This document shows positions 17,782 to 27,111 of a stretch of DNA of 64,000 bases, one piece after another. The notes below the pieces were generated by a model that made no database searches, was not told the DNA's origin, and saw only the letters and a program-made list of their open reading frames with translations. This DNA comes from Acetobacteraceae bacterium. Its GTDB lineage: Bacteria; Pseudomonadota; Alphaproteobacteria; Acetobacterales; Acetobacteraceae. Each line of letters opens with the position of its first letter. Position 1 is the stretch's first letter. Location: contig JARLIM010000026.1 of assembly GCA_031291725.1 (NCBI GenBank), positions 104,720 to 168,719 on the forward strand, read 5' to 3'. A program made the translations under genes and the position numbers.

Positions 17782-17825
17782 CGGATCTCCGACATCGGAT
17801 CTCCGCTGGAGTTTGCAAAGTTGCA
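17782..17825. promoter_or_regulatory. Direct repeats plus second operator-like copy upstream of CHAP gene
   Basis: CGGATCTCCG occurs at 17782-17791 and again at 17796-17805, a 14-bp period, followed by a second TTGCAAAGTTGCA at 17813-17825. All lie 97-140 nt before the CHAP start. The rest of the 17727-17921 space has no convincing ORF; it probably holds the promoter and a 5' UTR with a GGGGG ribosome-binding site. Confidence 0.45.
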
Positions 17826-17921
17826 TGGCTGGCCCGTAATTTTGCAGCCACCATATTGCCTTCCGCCGCCCGGTGTTGCACCCAGTAACATATCGTGAGG
17901 CACGATTACCGGGGGTAGCAC

Positions 17922-18677
17922 ATGCGAGACTGGCAGAAAGCAATTGGCACTGTGGCGCTATGCCTGGGTGTGCTGACAGCTACCTCCCTGATCTCCACCG
18001 CCGCCTCCGCCGCCACCGACAGCAAGGTTGGCCCTGAAAAAACCGCCAGCGTCGCCAAGCCGATTCCGTCGCATGTGGCCGTGGCTGTGAAGCACGTTGT
18101 CGCCAACACGACTGAGAAATCGAAGACGCCCCAGAAGCCCCGCGTGATTGCCGCCAAGCAGTCCGCGCAGCCGCAGATCAAGGGGCAGAAAGTGCAGTAT
18201 GTGCACTCTGTCCGCCTGCAATGCGTCCCCTTCGCCCGTGCCGCTTCGGGCATCGAGATCAAAGGCAATGCCGCCAATTGGTGGGATTCGGCTTCCGGTG
18301 TCTACGCACGTGGTCAAGCTCCAGAAGCTGGCAGCGTGCTGAATTTCCGCTCCACCCGTGGCATGCGCCTGGGCCATGTGGCGGTTGTGACGGCCGTGAT
18401 TTCCACGCGTGAAGTTGAGATCGATCACGCCAACTGGGCAGGCCCTGGCGCTTCCAAGGGTGGCGTGTCGCGCGGGATGTCGGTGATCGACGTCTCGCCG
18501 GACAATAGCTGGACGCAGGTCCGCGTCTCCCTTGGCGGCGAGGGCAAGTATGGTTCGGTCTATCCGACCTATGGCTTCATCTATGACCGCCCGGACAATG
18601 GCGTGTTCGCGATGAACACCCAGGCCAATGGCAATTTGGACGAAGTTGCCGAATTGCCGATGCACGAACTGCACTGA
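17922..18677 (+). CDS. Secreted CHAP-domain amidase/peptidase
   Basis: Exported protein of 251 aa with an N-terminal signal (residues 1-30, cleavage near ASAATDS). A lysine/proline-rich linker runs to about residue 95, then a CHAP domain. The catalytic cysteine is C101 in RLQCVPFARAASG and the catalytic histidine H152 in RLGHVAVVTAV; HANWAG near 169-174 supplies the polar third residue. CHAP enzymes cut peptidoglycan cross-links or glutathionylspermidine-type amides. With a signal peptide, peptidoglycan remodelling in the periplasm is most likely. It stands alone, with repeated operator-like motifs upstream. Confidence 0.9.
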   Translation: MRDWQKAIGTVALCLGVLTATSLISTAASAATDSKVGPEKTASVAKPIPSHVAVAVKHVVANTTEKSKTPQKPRVIAAKQSAQPQIKGQKVQYVHSVRLQCVPFARAASGIEIKGNAANWWDSASGVYARGQAPEAGSVLNFRSTRGMRLGHVAVVTAVISTREVEIDHANWAGPGASKGGVSRGMSVIDVSPDNSWTQVRVSLGGEGKYGSVYPTYGFIYDRPDNGVFAMNTQANGNLDEVAELPMHELH

Positions 18678-18740
18678 TCCCACATCACCTGATGATCCGG
18701 ACATAGGGCGGGCCTGCGCGGCGCAGTCCGCCATCTGGCT

Positions 18741-19262
18741 TCACACCAATCCCAACGCTCCCAGCACCGCACCACCCGCCAGCAACCACAGCGGGTGAAT
18801 TTTCGTACGCATCAGCACAATAGTCGTCGCAACCGACAGCGACAGCGCCACCCAGGACACCGCAGAAGCGCGCACCAACAGAATACCGGCAGCGGCGATC
18901 AACCCCACGGTGACGGAATTCATCCCGGTCTGCACCGAGTCCAGCCACGGCGCACTGCGCAACCGCCGCCACGCGCTCGACAGCACATAGGTCAGGATTG
19001 CCGGCGGCATCACCAGCGCCGATGTGGCCACCAATGCGCCTGCCAGCCCGGCACGATACCAGCCGATCAGCGTAACCAGCAGCAGATTCGGCCCTGGAGC
19101 CGCCTGAGCCAAGGTGAACAGTGTGGCGAAGGTGTGCGCGTCCATCCAACCATGAACGCTGACAACCTCGCGCTGAATTTCCGGAATGAGGGCGATCACA
19201 CCGCCGACAGCGACCAGACCGATCTTGGCGAACAGCGCCACCAAATCAAGCAAATCGCTCAT
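18741..19262 (-). CDS. chrA: Chromate transporter-family half protein (ChrA domain, second gene)
   Basis: Membrane protein of 173 aa equal to one CHR domain. It has the family pattern IGLVAVGGVIALIPEIQREVV near the N-terminus, AQAAPGPNLLLVTLIGW, and about five to six hydrophobic segments. Short-chain ChrA proteins work as pairs of oppositely oriented halves. The ATG at 19262 overlaps the stop of the other half in ATGA, so the two are translated together. It is last in a four-gene operon. Chromate as the actual substrate is unproven. Confidence 0.88.
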   Translation of the reverse strand: MSDLLDLVALFAKIGLVAVGGVIALIPEIQREVVSVHGWMDAHTFATLFTLAQAAPGPNLLLVTLIGWYRAGLAGALVATSALVMPPAILTYVLSSAWRRLRSAPWLDSVQTGMNSVTVGLIAAAGILLVRASAVSWVALSLSVATTIVLMRTKIHPLWLLAGGAVLGALGLV

Positions 19263-19840
19263 CGTGCGCGCCCCTTCATCCACCACCATTGCGCCGCAAT
19301 CGCCGCCGGGATCAACACCGCCAATGTGGGCAATAATGGCAAAGCAAGCCCGCCCACCGCGCCCACCGAGGCCAGGGTGAAGCCCAATGACAGCCAATCC
19401 TTCTTGCGCAGCAGCGGGGTTGCCAGCTTCACACCCAAGGCCACCACCAGCCCCGCCGCCACCGCCGACATGCCGCGCAAGGCACCGATCACCACCGGCG
19501 ACTCAGCCATCTGCATCAGCAGCGTATAGGCGGCGATGACGATCACCATCGGTGCCGCCATGATCCCGGCCATGCCAGCCAGCGAGCCCAGCGGCCCCTG
19601 AAAACGTCCACCGACCGCCACGGCCAGATTGACGATGTTCGGGCCGGGCACGAATTGGCACATCGACAGCGCGTCGAGGAACTCGTCCGCCGACAGCCAG
19701 TGCCGCTGCTCCACCAGCATCATCCGGGCAAACGGCATCACGCCGCCGAAGCCATTGATGCCGATGGAAAAGAACCCCATGAAAATCTCGCGCACCGACG
19801 GCATCGCAATGCCCGTGCTGGGCGCAATCCGCTCTGCCAT
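19259..19840 (-). CDS. chrA: Chromate transporter-family half protein (ChrA domain, first gene)
   Basis: Membrane protein of 193 aa. The hallmark blocks are FFSIGINGFGGVMPFARMML, LSMCQFVPGPNIVNLAVAVG and GSLAGMAGIMAAP. It pairs with the downstream half. Its ATG shares a TGATG junction with the D-aminoacylase stop, so a transporter pair is coupled to a catabolic amidohydrolase. Frame and start are clear; physiological substrate is not. Confidence 0.9.
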   Translation of the reverse strand: MAERIAPSTGIAMPSVREIFMGFFSIGINGFGGVMPFARMMLVEQRHWLSADEFLDALSMCQFVPGPNIVNLAVAVGGRFQGPLGSLAGMAGIMAAPMVIVIAAYTLLMQMAESPVVIGALRGMSAVAAGLVVALGVKLATPLLRKKDWLSLGFTLASVGAVGGLALPLLPTLAVLIPAAIAAQWWWMKGRAR

Positions 19841-21291
19841 CAGCCGGAAATCCCGCGCGTGACCAACCGCCCGGCCCGCGCATCCGTTGCCCCCTTGCCA
19901 TAGACATAGGCCGATTGCCCGGCCACCCAGGTCTCCACAATGCCGTCGGCGGGCAGCGTGGGCGTGTCGAAATTGGCGGCGTCTTTCACCGTCAGCGGGT
20001 CGAACAACACCAGATCGGCAAACGCCCCGCTGCGCACCACACCACGATCGGCCAGCCCGAACACATCGGCCACCCGCCCGGTCATTTTGTGCACGGCGGT
20101 CTCCAGCGAGAACAGGCCGAGATCGCGGGCATAATGCCCCAGCACACGCGGGAAGGTGCCCCACAGGCGCGGATGCGGGAATTGGTCATGCGGCAAACCG
20201 TCCGAGCCCACCATCGAACGCGGATGGGCGAGAATGCGCTGCATGTCCGCCTCATTGATCTGATAGTAGATCGCCCCCGCCGGCAGCAGCCGCTTGGCCG
20301 CCGCCACCTGATCCACGCCCCAATCGGCGGCGATATCATGCAGAAAGCGCCCGGTGAATTGCGGGAACGGCACCGACCAGGTGATGCGCACCGGCACCTG
20401 CGGGTGCAACTTCTCCGGCATCAGCACGGTGGAGGAGGCATTATACGGATAGACATCGAAATCCACTTTCTGCCGCGCCTGCACCGCTTCGAGCAGCGCC
20501 AGGGTTTCCACCGAGCGGCCGAAATTGTTCGGCATCACGCATTTATGGTGACTGATCACCACAGGTGCCCCCACCGAACTGCCGATGCGCAGGCTCTCCT
20601 CGATGGAGGCCAGCACGTTGTCGCCCTCATCGCGCATATGCGTCACATACAGCCCGCCGGTCTCGCGCACCGCCTCCGCCACCGCGATCACCTCGGCGGT
20701 GGGGGCCTGGTTGCTGGCGGGGTAATATAAGCCGGTGGAGAAGCCCGATGCGCCCTCCTTCAGCGACTGCCGCAGGCGGGATTGCATCCGCGCCGCCTCC
20801 TTATCCGTCGCCGCCCGGAACACATCGCCATCCATCGCCTCCACGCGCAGCGACATATGGCCGATCAGCGCCACCGTATTCACCGGTGACGGGTCAGTCG
20901 CCAACCGTTCGGCATATTCGGCAAAACTGTCGAAAATCCACCACTCCTCACCACCCAGCAGGTCAAGCGGCGGGATCGGGCGGTTCTTCATCCGCACCGG
21001 GCTGAGCGAGATGCCGCAATTGCCGACAACCACCGTCGTCACACCCTGGCTCATCTTGCACAGCATGCATTCCGGCCCGCAGAGCACGGCGCGGTCATCA
21101 TGGGTGTGGGCGTCGATGAAGCCGGGGGCGACCACGCGGCCATGGGCCTCGATCTCCCGATCGGCCGACCACGCCGCCAGATCGCCCACGCCGGCGATGC
21201 GGCTGCCCTTGATCGCCACATCGCCAGTGGAACGGTTGGCGCCGGTGCCATCGATGATGGTGGCGCCTCGGATGATTGTGTCGCAGCGCAT
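19840..21291 (-). CDS. D-aminoacylase / N-acyl-D-amino-acid deacylase
   Basis: Amidohydrolase-superfamily enzyme of 483 aa. The metal site starts APGFIDAHTHDDRAVLC, with VVGNCGISLSPV following. Later metal ligands sit in YVTHMRDEG and VVISHHKCV, and MVGSDGLPHD carries the late aspartate. The C-terminus returns to the small beta domain (GAFADLVLFDPLTVKD). It would deacylate N-acyl-D-amino acids or related compounds. It starts 3 nt after the oxoprolinase-like gene and runs into the chrA pair, so a D-amino-acid-derivative degradation operon is likely. Confidence 0.9.
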   Translation of the reverse strand: MRCDTIIRGATIIDGTGANRSTGDVAIKGSRIAGVGDLAAWSADREIEAHGRVVAPGFIDAHTHDDRAVLCGPECMLCKMSQGVTTVVVGNCGISLSPVRMKNRPIPPLDLLGGEEWWIFDSFAEYAERLATDPSPVNTVALIGHMSLRVEAMDGDVFRAATDKEAARMQSRLRQSLKEGASGFSTGLYYPASNQAPTAEVIAVAEAVRETGGLYVTHMRDEGDNVLASIEESLRIGSSVGAPVVISHHKCVMPNNFGRSVETLALLEAVQARQKVDFDVYPYNASSTVLMPEKLHPQVPVRITWSVPFPQFTGRFLHDIAADWGVDQVAAAKRLLPAGAIYYQINEADMQRILAHPRSMVGSDGLPHDQFPHPRLWGTFPRVLGHYARDLGLFSLETAVHKMTGRVADVFGLADRGVVRSGAFADLVLFDPLTVKDAANFDTPTLPADGIVETWVAGQSAYVYGKGATDARAGRLVTRGISG

Positions 21292-21294
21292 GGC

Positions 21295-24200
21295 CTATGC
21301 TTCCCCTCTCAACCCAGCGGTCCCCACCGCATCCAGAACGCCATCGTCGCTGACCGCCACCTGATAGAGAAGGCGTGCATTCTCGACCGAGACCAGCCCG
21401 TCACGCACATCGCGCGCCACCAGCGCCGGATCACGCGCCGCCGGATCGCCCATGCCGCCGCCACCGGGCAGCGAGAGCAGCAGATGCTTGTTGTCCGGGA
21501 TGATCTGGAAGCCCTTGGTGCGCATCGCCTCGCCGCTGGCATAGGCAACCCCGCCCGCCGCCCCCGCGCCACCGCCATCGCGGCCTTTCGGGGGGAAGGT
21601 GATGCGGTCGAAGATCGCGTTGACGGCGAATTCCAACTCGCCCTTGCTGCCAATCTCCATCACCTGCCCGAGGCCGCCGCGCGTGCGGCCGGCACCGCCG
21701 CTATCGGGGCGGAGTTCCTTGCGCCAGAACACCAGCGGCGCCACGTTCTCCGTCGCCTCCACCGGCATCGTGCGCACGCCCGATGGGAAGGCCGTGGCAT
21801 CCAACCCGTCCATCGTCATCCGCGCCCCGGTGCCGCCGGAGTTGAAGGTGATGGTCTCGAAATCCTCAATCACCCGTTTGGTGCCGCAGCCCTGCCCGGA
21901 GACCGCGCCGCCGCCGCGCAATGGCGGGTTCCACAGGCAGGAAGACCCCTCCGCCGTCACCTGCTCCGGGACGATCTGCGCAAGGCAGCCCATCATCAAA
22001 TCCGGCAGCAACTGCCCCACCACATGCCGCACCGAGACCGGATACGGGCGCGGCGCATTCAGGATGCAGCCTTCCGGGATCACCATGCGGAACGGTTGCA
22101 GGCTGGCCCAGTTGTTCGGAATCTCCGGGGCCACCACCACCTTGATGCCGAAACTGGCATAGGCCCGGCAATAGGCGGCCGGCACGTTGATGCCGCGTTG
22201 CGACAGGCCGGAGGTGCCCGCGTAATCCACCTCGATCGCATCCGCGCTGATCGTCATCGCCGCATGCAACATCAGCGGCGCCTCATAGCCGTCCGAGCCG
22301 ATCTGATTGCGATAGGTGCCGGGCTTGAGCTTGGCGATCTGCGCCAAGGTTGCCGCATGCGAGGCGGTGAAGATATGTTCGGCCAACGGGCCCAGACTGT
22401 CGAGTTGGAATTCATCCAACATCGCCACCAGCCGCTTGGCCGCAGCATCGTTGCAGGCGCACAGCGAGTAGACATCGCCCTCCAGCTCCACCGGCAGGCG
22501 CGAGCCCCAGCGGATGAAGTCGAAGAACGTCTCGTTCGGCTGCCCGCGATCGAAGCATTTCACGATGGGGATATAAATCCCCTCCTCAAACACCGAGCGC
22601 GCATCCGGCCCCATGCCAAGCCCGCCCACATCGATCACATGGGCGGTGTTGGCCAACAGCCCCACAATCGCCCCCTGGCGGAACACCGGGGAGACAACGG
22701 TCAGGTCGTGCAGATGGCCGGTGCCGAGCCAAGGATCGTTGGTGATGTAATGATCGCCCGGCTGCATGGTGGCGGCCGGGAATTTCGCCAGGAAATGCCC
22801 CACCGCCTCCATCATCGAATTCACATGGCCCGGCGTGCCCGTCACCGCCTGGGCGAGCATGCGGCCTTGCAGGTCGAATATCCCCGCCGACAAATCGCCC
22901 GCCTCACGCACCGTGGTGGAGAAGGCGGTGCGGATCATGATCTGCGCCTGTTCCTCCACCACCGCGATCAGGCGGTTCCACATGATCTGATGGCGGATGG
23001 CAGCGAGCGGGTCCGCCGATGCGGGGGTTTTGGCGGGCTGCGCGGCACTTGTCCGGCCCAGATTGGTCAACACGATATTCCCCGCCGCATCCACCCGCGC
23101 ATCCCAACGCGGCCCGACAAGCGTGGAGGTTTCATCCTCGGCGATGATCGCCGGTCCCGCGATCGCCGCACCTGGGGCAAGGTCGGCACGATCGAAAATC
23201 GGCCATTCACTTTCGGTGCCGCTCTCCGTGTCCCGCACAGTCTGATACCGCGCCGGTTGCGGCGTGGACGGCTCCGGATCGGCGGCGGGTGGGGGCGGGG
23301 CGGCGATGACGGTGGAGATCGTCACCGCATAGCTCATCACCTCGATATCCGACCCCGGCACCTTGCGGTCATACAACCGCGCATATTCGGCGTCGTACGC
23401 AGCCCGGATCGCCTGCACGGACTCCGCATTCAACGGGCCGAGCGGCAGCGCCACCGCAATCTCATGCCCCTGTCCGACATAGCGCATGAACGCCAGCCGC
23501 TTCTCCGTCACCGGAGCCCCCAACCGCCCCGGCTCCACCTGCGCCGCCGCCTCCCGCGCCATGTCGTTCAGCAAATGCGACACCGCCGCCACATCGAAGC
23601 TCGACAGACGCTGATACAGGCTGCGCACCACCTCATAGGCCACCGGCGCGCGCAGAAACCCGATCGCCGAGCCCACGCCCGCGCCGCGCGGGATCAGCAC
23701 GGTGTCGATGCCGATCTTCTCGGCCACCCGCGTGCCATGCACCGGCCCGCCGCCTCCGAAGGCGATCATCGCCCGCCCTTCCGTGTCGGTGCCGCATTCG
23801 ATGGCGTGCACGCGCGAGGCATTGGCCATGTTCTCATCGACAATCTCGATCACGCCGAGGGCCGCCAACGGCGCATCCAACCCCAACCGCGTGCCGACAT
23901 CCGCGTGCATCACCCCCGCCGACGCCACCGGGTCCAACGCCAGCGACCCACCGGCGAAGCGGGCGGGATCGTAGCGGCCCAACAGCAGATTGGCGTCCGT
24001 CACCGCCGGATGCTGGCCGCCGCGCCCGTAACAGGCAGGCCCCGGATCAGCCCCCGCCGATTCGGGGCCGACCTCGATTCGGCCCATCTGATCGACATGC
24101 GCAATCGAGCCGCCACCGGCGCCGATCTCCACCATATCGATCACCGGAATCCGCAGCGGCAGGCCCGAGCCCTTGCGGAAGCGCCCGACGCGGGCAACCT

Positions 24201-25122
24201 CGAAGCTGCGGGCGGTTTGCGGTTGCGCATTGTCGATCAGACAAATCTTGGCCGTCGTGCCGCCCATGTCGAAGGACAGCACCCGGTCCAGCCCGGCCTG
24301 CGCTGCCAGATCGGCGGCGAAGATCGCGCCCCCCGCGGGCCCCGATTCCACCAGACGGATCGGGAAGCGGCAGGCCGTCTCTATGGTGGTCAAGCCGCCG
24401 CCGGAGAGCATCATGAAGATCGGCGCGATCATGCCGATCTCGCGCAACTCCGCCTCCAACAGCCGCAGATAGCGCGCCATTTTCGGCTGCACATAGGCAT
24501 TGGCGGCAGCTGTTGAGAAGCGCTCCCATTCGCGCATCTCGGGGGCCACTTCGGCGGCGAGGCTGATCGGCAGGTCGGGCAGAGATTCCGCCAAAATCTC
24601 CCGCACCCGGATTTCATGCGCCGGATTGACGAAGCCATGCAGGAACCCCACCGCGACGGCTTCCACCGCCTCACGCTGCAACACCGGCACCAAGGCCCGC
24701 ACCGCCGCCTCATCCAACGGGCGCAGCACGGCGCCGGTATTGTCCAGCCGCTCCGGCACCGTCAGCCGCAAATGGCGTGGCACCAGCGGTTCGGGCAGGA
24801 TGATGTTCAGATCGTATTGGTCATATCGGCTCTCATTGCCCATCGCCAGAACGTCGCGAAATCCCTCGGTGGTGATCAGCGCGGTCTTGGCCCCTTTGCG
24901 TTCGATGATCGCATTGGTGGCCAGCGTGGTGCCGTGCACCAGCACATCGATCTCGCTGGGCTTCACCCCCGCCTGCCCCAGAATCAGCGCCACGCCGTTC
25001 ATCACCCCGCGCTCGGGGGCGGCGGGTGTGGTGAGAACTTTGGCCGTGTGCCGCGTCCCTCCCATTTCGAGGGCGAGATCGGTGAATGTGCCACCGATAT
25101 CGATTGCGAGCCGAACAGCCAT
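21295..25122 (-). CDS. Fused hydantoinase A/B (5-oxoprolinase-type) protein
   Basis: Single polypeptide of 1275 aa joining the two halves that are often separate as HyuA and HyuB. Residues about 1-700 are HyuA-like, with the ATPase signature RLAIDIGGTFTDLAL, then FDMGGTTAKICLID and EIGAGGGSIAHVD. Residues about 730-1270 are HyuB-like, with TPGHVNSMMEAVGHF, GDHYITNDPWLGTGHLHDL and PGGGGMGDPAARDP. Such enzymes open 5-oxoproline or hydantoin rings with ATP. The length matches eukaryotic-type 5-oxoprolinase. The ATG at 25122 has AAGGAG upstream; the longer frame beyond it is unsupported. Confidence 0.92.
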   Translation of the reverse strand: MAVRLAIDIGGTFTDLALEMGGTRHTAKVLTTPAAPERGVMNGVALILGQAGVKPSEIDVLVHGTTLATNAIIERKGAKTALITTEGFRDVLAMGNESRYDQYDLNIILPEPLVPRHLRLTVPERLDNTGAVLRPLDEAAVRALVPVLQREAVEAVAVGFLHGFVNPAHEIRVREILAESLPDLPISLAAEVAPEMREWERFSTAAANAYVQPKMARYLRLLEAELREIGMIAPIFMMLSGGGLTTIETACRFPIRLVESGPAGGAIFAADLAAQAGLDRVLSFDMGGTTAKICLIDNAQPQTARSFEVARVGRFRKGSGLPLRIPVIDMVEIGAGGGSIAHVDQMGRIEVGPESAGADPGPACYGRGGQHPAVTDANLLLGRYDPARFAGGSLALDPVASAGVMHADVGTRLGLDAPLAALGVIEIVDENMANASRVHAIECGTDTEGRAMIAFGGGGPVHGTRVAEKIGIDTVLIPRGAGVGSAIGFLRAPVAYEVVRSLYQRLSSFDVAAVSHLLNDMAREAAAQVEPGRLGAPVTEKRLAFMRYVGQGHEIAVALPLGPLNAESVQAIRAAYDAEYARLYDRKVPGSDIEVMSYAVTISTVIAAPPPPAADPEPSTPQPARYQTVRDTESGTESEWPIFDRADLAPGAAIAGPAIIAEDETSTLVGPRWDARVDAAGNIVLTNLGRTSAAQPAKTPASADPLAAIRHQIMWNRLIAVVEEQAQIMIRTAFSTTVREAGDLSAGIFDLQGRMLAQAVTGTPGHVNSMMEAVGHFLAKFPAATMQPGDHYITNDPWLGTGHLHDLTVVSPVFRQGAIVGLLANTAHVIDVGGLGMGPDARSVFEEGIYIPIVKCFDRGQPNETFFDFIRWGSRLPVELEGDVYSLCACNDAAAKRLVAMLDEFQLDSLGPLAEHIFTASHAATLAQIAKLKPGTYRNQIGSDGYEAPLMLHAAMTISADAIEVDYAGTSGLSQRGINVPAAYCRAYASFGIKVVVAPEIPNNWASLQPFRMVIPEGCILNAPRPYPVSVRHVVGQLLPDLMMGCLAQIVPEQVTAEGSSCLWNPPLRGGGAVSGQGCGTKRVIEDFETITFNSGGTGARMTMDGLDATAFPSGVRTMPVEATENVAPLVFWRKELRPDSGGAGRTRGGLGQVMEIGSKGELEFAVNAIFDRITFPPKGRDGGGAGAAGGVAYASGEAMRTKGFQIIPDNKHLLLSLPGGGGMGDPAARDPALVARDVRDGLVSVENARLLYQVAVSDDGVLDAVGTAGLRGEA

Positions 25123-25178
25123 GCCTTGCTCCTTCACGCTGCTAACGCCACCATGGGACAATCCAGGGGAGGACCACC

Positions 25179-26144
25179 ATGAAACCGCGCCTTGTCGTCG
25201 CCCGCCAGATGCCGCCGAGTGTTGGAGCGCGAATTCGTGCAGAATTCGACGCCCCATTCCCCGATGGGGCGGATATCGACCCCGACACCGTGCTTCAGCA
25301 ATTGGAAGAAACCCAGGCTGAAGCGCTGATGTTCACCTCGAACACCAAACTCACCGCCGAATTCGTGGCCAAATTGCCCGCCCGCCTGAAAATCGCCGCC
25401 ACCTGCTCGGTCGGCTACGATCATGTGGACGTTGCCGCCTGCAAGGCGCGCGGATTGATCGTCACCAACACACCCAAGGTGCTCGACGAATGCACCGCCG
25501 ATCTCGCCTTCCTGCTCATGCTCGGTGCGGCACGCCGGGCGAAGGAATATGGCGTGATCATGCATGACGGCTGGCGGCGCGGCTACGGCATGGGCGAGAT
25601 GCTCGGCGTGCGCGTTTGGGGCAAGACGCTGGGCATTCTGGGCATGGGCGGCATCGGCCGCGCCTTCGCCGCCCGTGCGCGTGGCTTCGGCATGAAGGTG
25701 CTCTATTGCAACCGCACCCGCCTGCCCGCCGAACTGGAGCAAGGCGCCACCTATTTCGCCACCCTCGCCGAGATGCTGCCGCATTGCGACTTCCTCAGCC
25801 TGCATGCGCCCGCCACCGCCGAGACCAAGCGGATCATCAACGCCGAGACGCTCGCGCTGCTGCCGCAAGGGGCCATTCTGGTCAACGCCGCGCGCGGTGC
25901 GCTGGTGGACGAGAACGCGCTGATCGACGCTCTCACCTCCGGCCATCTCGCCGCTGCCGGTCTGGACGTGTTCGACAACGAACCCGCCTATGATCTGCGC
26001 TTTAAGGATCTGCCGAACGCCTATGTCTTCCCGCATATGGGCTCGGCCACCAACGAAACCCGCAAGGCGATGGGCGATTGCTGTCTGGACAACATCCAGG
26101 CCGTGCTGGCCGGTCGTGCGCCCTTGAACCCGCTGTGGAGCTGA
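25179..26144 (+). CDS. D-2-hydroxyacid dehydrogenase (first of tandem pair)
   Basis: NAD(P)-dependent dehydrogenase of 321 aa, glyoxylate/hydroxypyruvate reductase type. The Rossmann motif is GILGMGGIGRAFAARARGFG. The catalytic arginine is in LVNAARGALVDENAL, the glutamate in DVFDNEPAYD and the histidine in VFPHMGSAT. It starts 56 nt from the divergent oxoprolinase-like gene, behind a strong GGGGAGGA site. It could reduce a 2-oxo acid from amino-acid breakdown; the true substrate cannot be told. Confidence 0.9.
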   Translation: MKPRLVVARQMPPSVGARIRAEFDAPFPDGADIDPDTVLQQLEETQAEALMFTSNTKLTAEFVAKLPARLKIAATCSVGYDHVDVAACKARGLIVTNTPKVLDECTADLAFLLMLGAARRAKEYGVIMHDGWRRGYGMGEMLGVRVWGKTLGILGMGGIGRAFAARARGFGMKVLYCNRTRLPAELEQGATYFATLAEMLPHCDFLSLHAPATAETKRIINAETLALLPQGAILVNAARGALVDENALIDALTSGHLAAAGLDVFDNEPAYDLRFKDLPNAYVFPHMGSATNETRKAMGDCCLDNIQAVLAGRAPLNPLWS

Positions 26145-26148
26145 CACC

Positions 26149-27111
26149 GTGAGCAAGCCCGTCCTTCTCGTCACCCGTCGCCTGCCGGAGAGCGTGGAGG
26201 CACGGGCCTCGCGCGACTATGACGCCCGCCTGAACCTCGCCGACACCCCCACCACCCCAGCAGGCATCCTGGCCGCCGCCCAGGATGTGGACGCCATTCT
26301 GTGCTGCACCTCCGACCGGCTGGACGCGGCAACCATCGCCGCCCTGCCCGCACGGGTGCGGGTGATCTCCACCTTCAGCGTCGGCACCGATCACATCGAC
26401 CTGCCAGCCGCCGCCGCGCGCGGCATTCCGGTGTGCAACACGCCGGATGTGCTGACGGAGGCCACCGCCGAACTCTCCATGCTCCTCATCCTGGAAGCCT
26501 CGCGCCGGGCTGGTGAGGGCGAGCGGCTGGTGCGGGCGAATGCCTGGACCGGCTGGGCGCCGACGCAGCTGATGGGCCGTCAGGTGACGGGCAAGCGGCT
26601 GGGCATTTTCGGCATGGGCCGCATCGGTCAGGCGCTGGCGCGGATGGCGCGCGGTTTCAACATGCAGGTGCATTACCGCAACCGCTCCCGCCTCTCGCCC
26701 GCATTGGAACAGGGCGCCATCTATCACGACAATGACGACAGCTTCCTCGCCGTGTGTGACGTGCTGGCGCTCAATGCGCCGGGGGGCGCGGCGACGATGA
26801 AATGGCTCAACGCCGAGCGAATCGCGATGCTGCCCCGTGGCGCGGTTGTCACCAACGCCGCCCGTGGCACGCTGGTCGATGATGAGGCCCTGATCGCTGC
26901 CCTCACATCCGGTCAGGTCTCCTTCGCCGGGCTGGACGTGTTCGCCGGCGAGCCTGCCATCCATCCGGGCTATCGCGATCTGGAAAACGCCGTGCTGCTG
27001 CCGCATCTGGGCTCGGCGACCATCGAGACGCGCGATGCGATGGGCCATCTGGCGCTGGACGGCGTGGATGCCGTACTGACCGGGCGGGTGCCCAGCAATT
27101 TGGTGACATGA
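26149..27111 (+). CDS. D-2-hydroxyacid dehydrogenase (second of tandem pair)
   Basis: Protein of 320 aa, paralogue of the preceding gene and 4 nt behind it, with a GTG start. It has GIFGMGRIGQALARMARGFN for the nucleotide, VTNAARGTLVDDEAL with the arginine, FAGEPAIHP with the glutamate and LLPHLGSATIETRD with the histidine. All catalytic positions are kept, so both copies should be active. Sequence between the motifs has diverged, suggesting different substrates. Confidence 0.9.
   Translation: MSKPVLLVTRRLPESVEARASRDYDARLNLADTPTTPAGILAAAQDVDAILCCTSDRLDAATIAALPARVRVISTFSVGTDHIDLPAAAARGIPVCNTPDVLTEATAELSMLLILEASRRAGEGERLVRANAWTGWAPTQLMGRQVTGKRLGIFGMGRIGQALARMARGFNMQVHYRNRSRLSPALEQGAIYHDNDDSFLAVCDVLALNAPGGAATMKWLNAERIAMLPRGAVVTNAARGTLVDDEALIAALTSGQVSFAGLDVFAGEPAIHPGYRDLENAVLLPHLGSATIETRDAMGHLALDGVDAVLTGRVPSNLVT

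Noticed and set aside
17643..17888. Plus-strand frame of 81 codons after ridA
   Set aside because: It crosses the ridA terminator and the operator-like repeats and has no ribosome-binding site or family character.
21100..24516. Plus-strand open frame of 1138 codons opposite the oxoprolinase-like gene
   Set aside because: It is antisense to a clear 1275-aa protein, is H/R/Q-rich with no motif, and arises from biased third positions in GC-rich DNA. The same holds for the minus-strand frame at 47140-50511.
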